From assembly GCF_007923355.1 (NCBI RefSeq), contig NZ_VOGO01000003.1, forward strand, positions 186,001-250,000: a stretch of 64,000 bases of DNA, read 5' to 3'. Source of the DNA: Falsiphaeobacter marinintestinus. Its GTDB lineage: Bacteria > Pseudomonadota > Alphaproteobacteria > Rhodobacterales > Rhodobacteraceae. A program made the position numbers and the translations under genes. Of the stretch, positions 59,327-64,000 are shown piece after piece (the first letter of the stretch is position 1; every line of letters starts with the position of its first letter). The notes beneath the pieces are model-generated. The model worked only from the letters and a program-made list of their open reading frames with translations. It was not told the DNA's origin and did no database searches.

Positions 59327-60738
59327 GTGACATTCTGATCGTTGACGATGAACGGGACATTCGCGAACTGGTCTCGGACATCCTGGAAGACGAAGGTTTT
59401 ACAACCCGGCTGGCGGGGAATTCGGATGACTGCATGTCCGAAATCAACGCCGAACCACCTGCGCTGCTGATTCTGGATATCTGGTTGAAAGACAGCCGCA
59501 TGGACGGGATCGATATCCTGAAGACGGTAAAACGCGACAATCCGGATGTTCCGGTGGTGATCATTTCGGGGCATGGCAACATCGAAATCGCCGTGGCTGC
59601 GATCAAGCAGGGTGCGTATGATTTCATCGAAAAACCGTTCAACATCGATCAGTTGCTGGTTGTTATCCGCCGGGCGATGGAAACATCCCGCTTGCGTCGC
59701 GAAAACAACTCGCTCAAGCGGCGTGAGGTAACGAGTGCCGAGATGATCGGCAATTCGGCGTCGTTCCGCGGGCTGGTCGGACAGTTGGACAAGGTGACGA
59801 AGTCGAATGGTCGGGTCATGCTGACCGGTCCTGCAGGCAGCGGCAAGGAAGTCGCAGCGCGCTATATCCACACCAATTCGAACCGGGCAAGTGCGCCGTT
59901 CGTGAGTGTGAGTTGTGCCAGCATTGAACCCGAGCGCGTCGAAGAGGTGCTGTTCGGGCGGGAATCACTGGAACGCGGTGTTGAGCCGGGATTGCTGGAA
60001 GAAGCGCATGGTGGCGTGATCTTTTTCGACGAGGTTGCCGACATGCCGTCTGGCACGCAATCCAAGATCCTGCGGGTTCTGGTTGATCAGCAATTCCAGC
60101 GGGTTGGTGGCAATGACAAGGTGCGGGTGGATCTGCGGGTGATCTCAAGCACCACCAAGAACCTTGAAGAAGAAATTGCGGCGGGCCGGTTCCGACAGGA
60201 ACTGTTTCACCGGCTGAATGTTGTGCCAATCGATGTCCCGTCGCTGGAAGACCGTCGCGAAGACATCCCGGTTCTGGCCGAGTACTTTATCGGCGTGTTG
60301 AACGATACGCAGGGCCTGCCACCGCGCGCTTTGTCGGAAGAAGCCATTGCGCTGATGCAGACGATGATCTGGCCCGGCAATGTGCGTCAGCTGAAAAATC
60401 TTATCGAACGTGTGCTGATCCTTGGCGATAGCTCGGGGCCCATAGAAGCGCGGGAATTGCCCAACGAAGACGAAGCAGATGCCCAAGAGGGCCGTGTTGT
60501 GCTGTCTGGCGCGCTGGCGACACTGCCACTGCGCGAGGCCCGCGAAGCGTTTGAGCGGGAATATCTGCTGACCCAGATCAACCGGTTTGGCGGCAATATC
60601 AGTCGCACAGCATCTTTCGTGGGGATGGAACGCAGCGCGCTGCATCGCAAGCTGAAATCACTGGGCGTTGTGACGTCAAACAAGGCCGGCGCACGGGTTG
60701 CCCATGTCGAGGATGAGACCGCCGAAGCGGCTGAGTAA
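59323..60738 (+). CDS. ntrX: Response regulator NtrX (lacks GAFTGA)
   Basis: 471 residues. Receiver domain with phospho-acceptor D52 (LLILDIWLKDSRMDGI), AAA+ domain from about 135 with Walker A GPAGSGKE (169-176) and Walker B VIFFDEVAD (232-240), Arg finger region QELFHRLNVVPIDVP, and a C-terminal Fis-type HTH (GNISRTASFVGMERSALHRK). Where sigma54 activators read GAFTGA, this protein has LFGRESLERGVEPG, so the motif is missing. It probably represses or activates with sigma70 polymerase. ATGA overlap with ntrY. Confidence 0.95.
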   Translation: MSDILIVDDERDIRELVSDILEDEGFTTRLAGNSDDCMSEINAEPPALLILDIWLKDSRMDGIDILKTVKRDNPDVPVVIISGHGNIEIAVAAIKQGAYDFIEKPFNIDQLLVVIRRAMETSRLRRENNSLKRREVTSAEMIGNSASFRGLVGQLDKVTKSNGRVMLTGPAGSGKEVAARYIHTNSNRASAPFVSVSCASIEPERVEEVLFGRESLERGVEPGLLEEAHGGVIFFDEVADMPSGTQSKILRVLVDQQFQRVGGNDKVRVDLRVISSTTKNLEEEIAAGRFRQELFHRLNVVPIDVPSLEDRREDIPVLAEYFIGVLNDTQGLPPRALSEEAIALMQTMIWPGNVRQLKNLIERVLILGDSSGPIEARELPNEDEADAQEGRVVLSGALATLPLREAREAFEREYLLTQINRFGGNISRTASFVGMERSALHRKLKSLGVVTSNKAGARVAHVEDETAEAAE

Positions 60739-60741
60739 CCC

Positions 60742-61236
60742 TCAGTCCGCGACGACGGGCGTTACGATCTGCCAGCTTTTGTCCTGGTACTTGATCACGC
60801 AGGTTGTGGGGCCAAGCTTGGGCAAAGCCGTGGTTTGGCGCGGTGCAACGGCTTCCCTTACCTGCAGCGAGCAGGCCGGGATGGTAATTGGTTCGTACCC
60901 CTTGCCAGCCATGCACATGTCCAGAACCCGTTTACGCAGGTCTGTGTTCACGTCGACAGTGTAAAAACCGCCATCCACCCAATACCCCGGGTTGGTCCAG
61001 CATTGTCCTGCCGAATTGCAGACCCGCCGGCCCGGCAAATAAACCGGCGGACGTTGGCGAATTTCGTTAGCGACGGGCGCGTCTTTCAACGCGTCAACCT
61101 CGCATCGGGTCTGATCGGTTTGCAGTCGCGACACAGCGACGCCCGGCTTGTAAAACGTTGTCAGGCTGGTGTCACAGCCAACCATCCCGGCAAAGCCAAG
61201 GATCGCAAGCAAGTAATGGCGGGCAAAAATCTTCAT
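60742..61236 (-). CDS. Putative lipoprotein, unknown function
   Basis: 164 residues. The N-terminus MKIFARHYLLAILGFAGMVGC is a signal peptide ending in a lipobox-like AGMVGC (Met at the -3 position is unusual). The mature part has several cysteines, a PPVYLPGRRVCNSAGQCWTN segment and C-terminal IKYQDKSWQIVTPV. I do not recognise the family. The start at 61236 is chosen over 61278 so the signal peptide begins cleanly. Convergent with ntrX and divergent from trkA. Confidence 0.75.
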   Translation of the reverse strand: MKIFARHYLLAILGFAGMVGCDTSLTTFYKPGVAVSRLQTDQTRCEVDALKDAPVANEIRQRPPVYLPGRRVCNSAGQCWTNPGYWVDGGFYTVDVNTDLRKRVLDMCMAGKGYEPITIPACSLQVREAVAPRQTTALPKLGPTTCVIKYQDKSWQIVTPVVAD

Positions 61237-61377
61237 ACCGCGAACCTGCACTTGGGCGAGGCACGTTTCAATAGCCAAGCCTGTGATTTGGCGGGATCCC
61301 GCGACAATTGAATTGACCGCTCACGGGGCTTCTGTCATTCAAAACACCGTCGAAACGGAACCGGAGACGGACAGCGC

Positions 61378-62754
61378 ATGAAGGTCATTATCTGCGGCGC
61401 AGGTCAGGTCGGCTGGCAGATCGCCCGGCATTTGTCCGGAGAACATAACGACGTCACCGTGGTCGACAACAACCCCGATCTGGTGCGCCGCGCCACCGAT
61501 ACGCTGGATGTGCAGGGTATTGCCGGGTTCGCAAGTTATCCCGACGTGCTGGACCGGGCCGGGGCAGGCGACGCGGACATGATCATCGCCGCCACACATT
61601 CGGACGAGGTCAACATGGTGACCTGTCAGGTGGCGCATTCGGTATTCTCGATCCAGCGCAAGATCGCGCGCCTGCGGGCACAATCCTATCTGACGGCGAT
61701 TTATTCTGACCTTTATCGTCGCGACCACCTGCCTATCGACGTGGTGATCAGCCCCGAACGCGAAGTCGCCGCAGCCGCGATGCGCCGACTGTCCGCCCCG
61801 GCTGCGTTTGACACCGAAACCTTCATGGATGGTCAGGCCCAGCTTTTGGGGATCAATCTGGACGAGGCTTGCCCGGTCCTGAACACGCCGCTGCGCCAGC
61901 TGACAGATCTGTTTTCGACCTTGCGATCCATTGTCGTCGGGGTCCGGCGCGAAGGGTCGTTGTTTGTGCCCGAACCCGGAGATCAGTTGTTTGCGGGTGA
62001 CGATTGTTACGTGTTCTGCCATGCGGATGACGTTGACCGCACAATGGAAATCTTTGGTAAGTCACAGAAAAAGCAAGAACGCATGGTCATTGTCGGTGGC
62101 GGCAATGTCGGGCTGGAAGTGGCCAGTACGCTGGAGAAAAGCGCCAGTCGGACCCGCGCCAAAATGATCGAACGCAGCCGCAAACAGGCTGAACGCGCCG
62201 CCGAGGCGCTTGAACGTACCATCGTGCTGCACGGCGACGGTCTGGACAGCGCATTGCTGCGCGAAGCCGGGATCAACCGCGCCGACGCCATGCTGGCAGT
62301 GACCGATGACGACAAGACCAACATGCTTGCGGCGGTTCGTGCCAAGGCCGAAGGTTGCCCGATGGCGATTGCCCTGATCAATGACCCGACGCTAGTGCCC
62401 TTGATGGCGCCGCTTGGGATTGATGCCTATATCAACCCGCGCGCCACAACTGTCAGTTCCATCCTGCGCCATATCCGTCATGGCCGGGTGCGGCAGGTTT
62501 ATTCGGTTGGCGATGCCGAGGCCGAAGTGATCGAGGCCGAAGTGCTGTCGACCTCGCCCATGGCCGGTCAAAAGCTGCGCGATATCGACTTTCCCGAGGG
62601 CGTGCTGGTAGGCGCGATCCGCAAAGGCGACAAGATCCTGCGCATTGATGGCAACCTGCGCGTGGAAGAAGGCGATGTCGTGGCGTTGTTCGCCATGGCA
62701 GATGACGTTCCCGAAGTGGAGCGTCTGCTTCAGGTTTCAATCGATTTCTTCTGA
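61378..62754 (+). CDS. trkA: Trk system potassium uptake protein TrkA
   Basis: 458-residue cytosolic NAD(H)-binding regulator of the Trk potassium channel. It has two RCK modules. The first begins MKVIICGAGQVGWQIARHLS with a Rossmann motif; the second starts RMVIVGGGNVGLEVASTLE at about residue 233. Each is followed by an RCK-C domain (AQLLGINLDEACPVLNTPLR and AGQKLRDIDFPEGVLVGAIR). Followed 2 bp later by trkH, the membrane subunit. Confidence 0.97.
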   Translation: MKVIICGAGQVGWQIARHLSGEHNDVTVVDNNPDLVRRATDTLDVQGIAGFASYPDVLDRAGAGDADMIIAATHSDEVNMVTCQVAHSVFSIQRKIARLRAQSYLTAIYSDLYRRDHLPIDVVISPEREVAAAAMRRLSAPAAFDTETFMDGQAQLLGINLDEACPVLNTPLRQLTDLFSTLRSIVVGVRREGSLFVPEPGDQLFAGDDCYVFCHADDVDRTMEIFGKSQKKQERMVIVGGGNVGLEVASTLEKSASRTRAKMIERSRKQAERAAEALERTIVLHGDGLDSALLREAGINRADAMLAVTDDDKTNMLAAVRAKAEGCPMAIALINDPTLVPLMAPLGIDAYINPRATTVSSILRHIRHGRVRQVYSVGDAEAEVIEAEVLSTSPMAGQKLRDIDFPEGVLVGAIRKGDKILRIDGNLRVEEGDVVALFAMADDVPEVERLLQVSIDFF

Positions 62755-62756
62755 CG

Positions 62757-64000
62757 ATGGCAACGCGCGGGCAACCCAACTGGCTGATGCGCCTGCCTTT
62801 GTCCCTGCTGATCTGGGGCGTCACATCGCTGTCCATGTGGCTGCCGGCGATTCATGCACTGAACCGGGATGAGCACGCGATTTCGCGCGCGTTCTTTTAT
62901 TCAGGGCTATTGGGTCTGGTTGGCGTGGTTCTGATCGCGATTTCGCTGGGCAACCGTAAACTGCGCTATGGATCGTTGGGGCAATTGCTGGCTTTGCTGA
63001 CAGCATTTTCGATCTTGCCGATGTTCCTGGCCTTGCCGTTGTACGAGGGATTGCAGACGACGACCTATCTGAATGCGTATTTCGACATGGTCAGCGCGTT
63101 CACCACGACAGGTGCAGATATATTCAATGATCCCAATCGTCTGGATGACTCACTTCATCTTTGGCGGGCGCAGGTTGGCTGGATGGGCGGGTTCCTGATG
63201 TGGGTCGCGGCCTCGGCCATTCTGGCGCCATTGTCTTTGGGCGGGTTTGAGGTGACGGCGCGCGGCGAACCGGGCCGCGCCGTTGCGGCGCCGATGCAGA
63301 TGGACCGGGTCGATCCCAGAAAGCGCCTGCTGAGGATCGTCAAAACACTGGCCCCGGTTTATGCCGGGCTGACCGGCGTTGTCTGGGTACTGCTGCTGAT
63401 CGCAGGCGAAGGGTCTTTGGCGGCGGTGTGCCATGCCATGTCGGTGATGGCGACCAGCGGGATTTCCCCGATCGGGGGTGTGACCGAAGGGCTGTCGGGG
63501 CGCACAGGCGAAGCGCTTTTGTTCCTGTTCATGTTCTTTGCCTTGTCGCGCCTGACATTTTCGGCCGACACTTTGGCATCAGGCCGGGGGCGGCTGGATC
63601 GTGATCCTGAGTTTCGCATCGGTTTGCTGCTGGTCTTCGGACTGCCGCTGCTGATGTTTCTGCGCCATTGGTTGGCGGCGTTTGAGGTCAGCGCCGAACC
63701 AGAGCCTATGCAGGCGCTGCAGGCGTTGTGGGGATCGGTCTTTACGGTGATGTCGTTTCTCAGCACGACAGGATTTGAAAGTGCCGACTGGGACGAAGCG
63801 CGGCAATGGTCGGGCCTTGGCACGCCGGGGCTTATCCTGATGGGTCTGGCCCTGATCGGAGGCGGGGTTGCGACGACCGCGGGCGGGGTCAAACTTTTGC
63901 GGGTTTATGCGCTGTATCTCAACGGCTTGCGCGAAATGCAGCGGTTGGTGCATCCCTCGTCGGTCAGCGGTGAAGGGGCGCGCAACCGGCGGATACAAAA
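62757..64000 (+). CDS. trkH: Potassium transporter TrkH (partial, 3' end outside window)
   Basis: Pore-forming subunit of the Trk potassium channel. The frame starts at ATG 62757, 2 bp after trkA, and runs off the window, showing about 414 residues. Pore loops read MVSAFTTTGADIFND, MATSGISPIGG and MSFLSTTGFESADW, each with the T-x-G/S-type selectivity segment, and ALIGGGVATTAGGVKLLRV is typical. Multiple hydrophobic helices are present. The length and C-terminus cannot be judged. Confidence 0.95.
   Translation, partial: MATRGQPNWLMRLPLSLLIWGVTSLSMWLPAIHALNRDEHAISRAFFYSGLLGLVGVVLIAISLGNRKLRYGSLGQLLALLTAFSILPMFLALPLYEGLQTTTYLNAYFDMVSAFTTTGADIFNDPNRLDDSLHLWRAQVGWMGGFLMWVAASAILAPLSLGGFEVTARGEPGRAVAAPMQMDRVDPRKRLLRIVKTLAPVYAGLTGVVWVLLLIAGEGSLAAVCHAMSVMATSGISPIGGVTEGLSGRTGEALLFLFMFFALSRLTFSADTLASGRGRLDRDPEFRIGLLLVFGLPLLMFLRHWLAAFEVSAEPEPMQALQALWGSVFTVMSFLSTTGFESADWDEARQWSGLGTPGLILMGLALIGGGVATTAGGVKLLRVYALYLNGLREMQRLVHPSSVSGEGARNRRIQ

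Overview
The window looks like a chromosomal segment of a marine alphaproteobacterium of the Rhodobacterales (Roseobacter group). The grounds are the gene content and order (uppS-cdsA-dxr-rseP-bamA-ompH-fabZ-lpxA-lpxI-lpxB, sciP next to ctrA, ispDF-pgpA-cinA, dusB-ntrB-ntrC-ntrY-ntrX-trkA-trkH), a fused IspD-IspF, an LpxI-type lipid A hydrolase, an MttB-family methyltransferase, DUF6456/DUF6477 proteins, and an NtrC without the sigma54-contacting GAFTGA loop. I saw no tRNA, rRNA, CRISPR array, prophage or insertion sequence. Coding density is high and almost every gene can be assigned to a family.

Layout. 1-14.8 kb: partial miaA, then a long + strand run for pyrimidine supply (pyrH), ribosome recycling (frr), polyprenyl and phospholipid precursors (uppS, cdsA, dxr), envelope proteolysis (rseP), outer-membrane assembly (bamA, ompH) and lipid A (fabZ, lpxA, lpxI, lpxB). 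A CadD-like transporter and mnmA follow. 14.8-16 kb: the cell-cycle pair sciP and ctrA, with a CtrA-type site upstream of ctrA. 16-21.5 kb: ligA and recG, then a LexA-type box ahead of a 40-residue putative membrane peptide, and a MarC protein. 21.5-26.9 kb: an Fe-S scaffold, hisI, gluQ, a methyltransferase, trmFO, an enoyl-CoA hydratase homologue lacking both catalytic glutamates, and a thioesterase. 27-30 kb: a SLAC1/TehA transporter behind a perfect FNR-type box, and a divergent DUF1127/MocR pair sharing a three-copy operator motif. 30-31 kb: rplM-rpsI. 31-41.6 kb: accessory genes (methyltransferase, glycosyltransferase, TetR regulator, ppk2, alpha/beta hydrolase, metA, P-loop protein, two DMT exporters, MttB homologue, DUF2270). 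41.7-49.8 kb: guaA, two methyltransferases, DUF6477 and DUF6456, lipA, hpt with a small coupled membrane protein, a RatA/COQ10-like protein and tpm. 49.8-53.3 kb: amt, cinA, pgpA, ispDF. 53.5-64 kb: dusB-ntrB-ntrC, ntrY-ntrX, a lipoprotein, trkA and the start of trkH.

How the genes fit together. Most of the window is housekeeping: envelope biogenesis, isoprenoid and lipid precursors, DNA repair, translation and nitrogen control. The less explained signals are small proteins and regulatory DNA. They include the LexA-box peptide, small proteins between rseP and bamA and downstream of hpt, a well-folded inverted-repeat element between trmFO and the hydratase homologue, the MocR/DUF1127 operator set, a second CtrA-like site near DUF6456, and the loss of the GAFTGA loop in both NtrC and NtrX. 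No gene cluster resembling an unknown defence or biosynthetic system was found. The SOS-type peptide locus and the structured 25.46 kb element are the best candidates for something undescribed.
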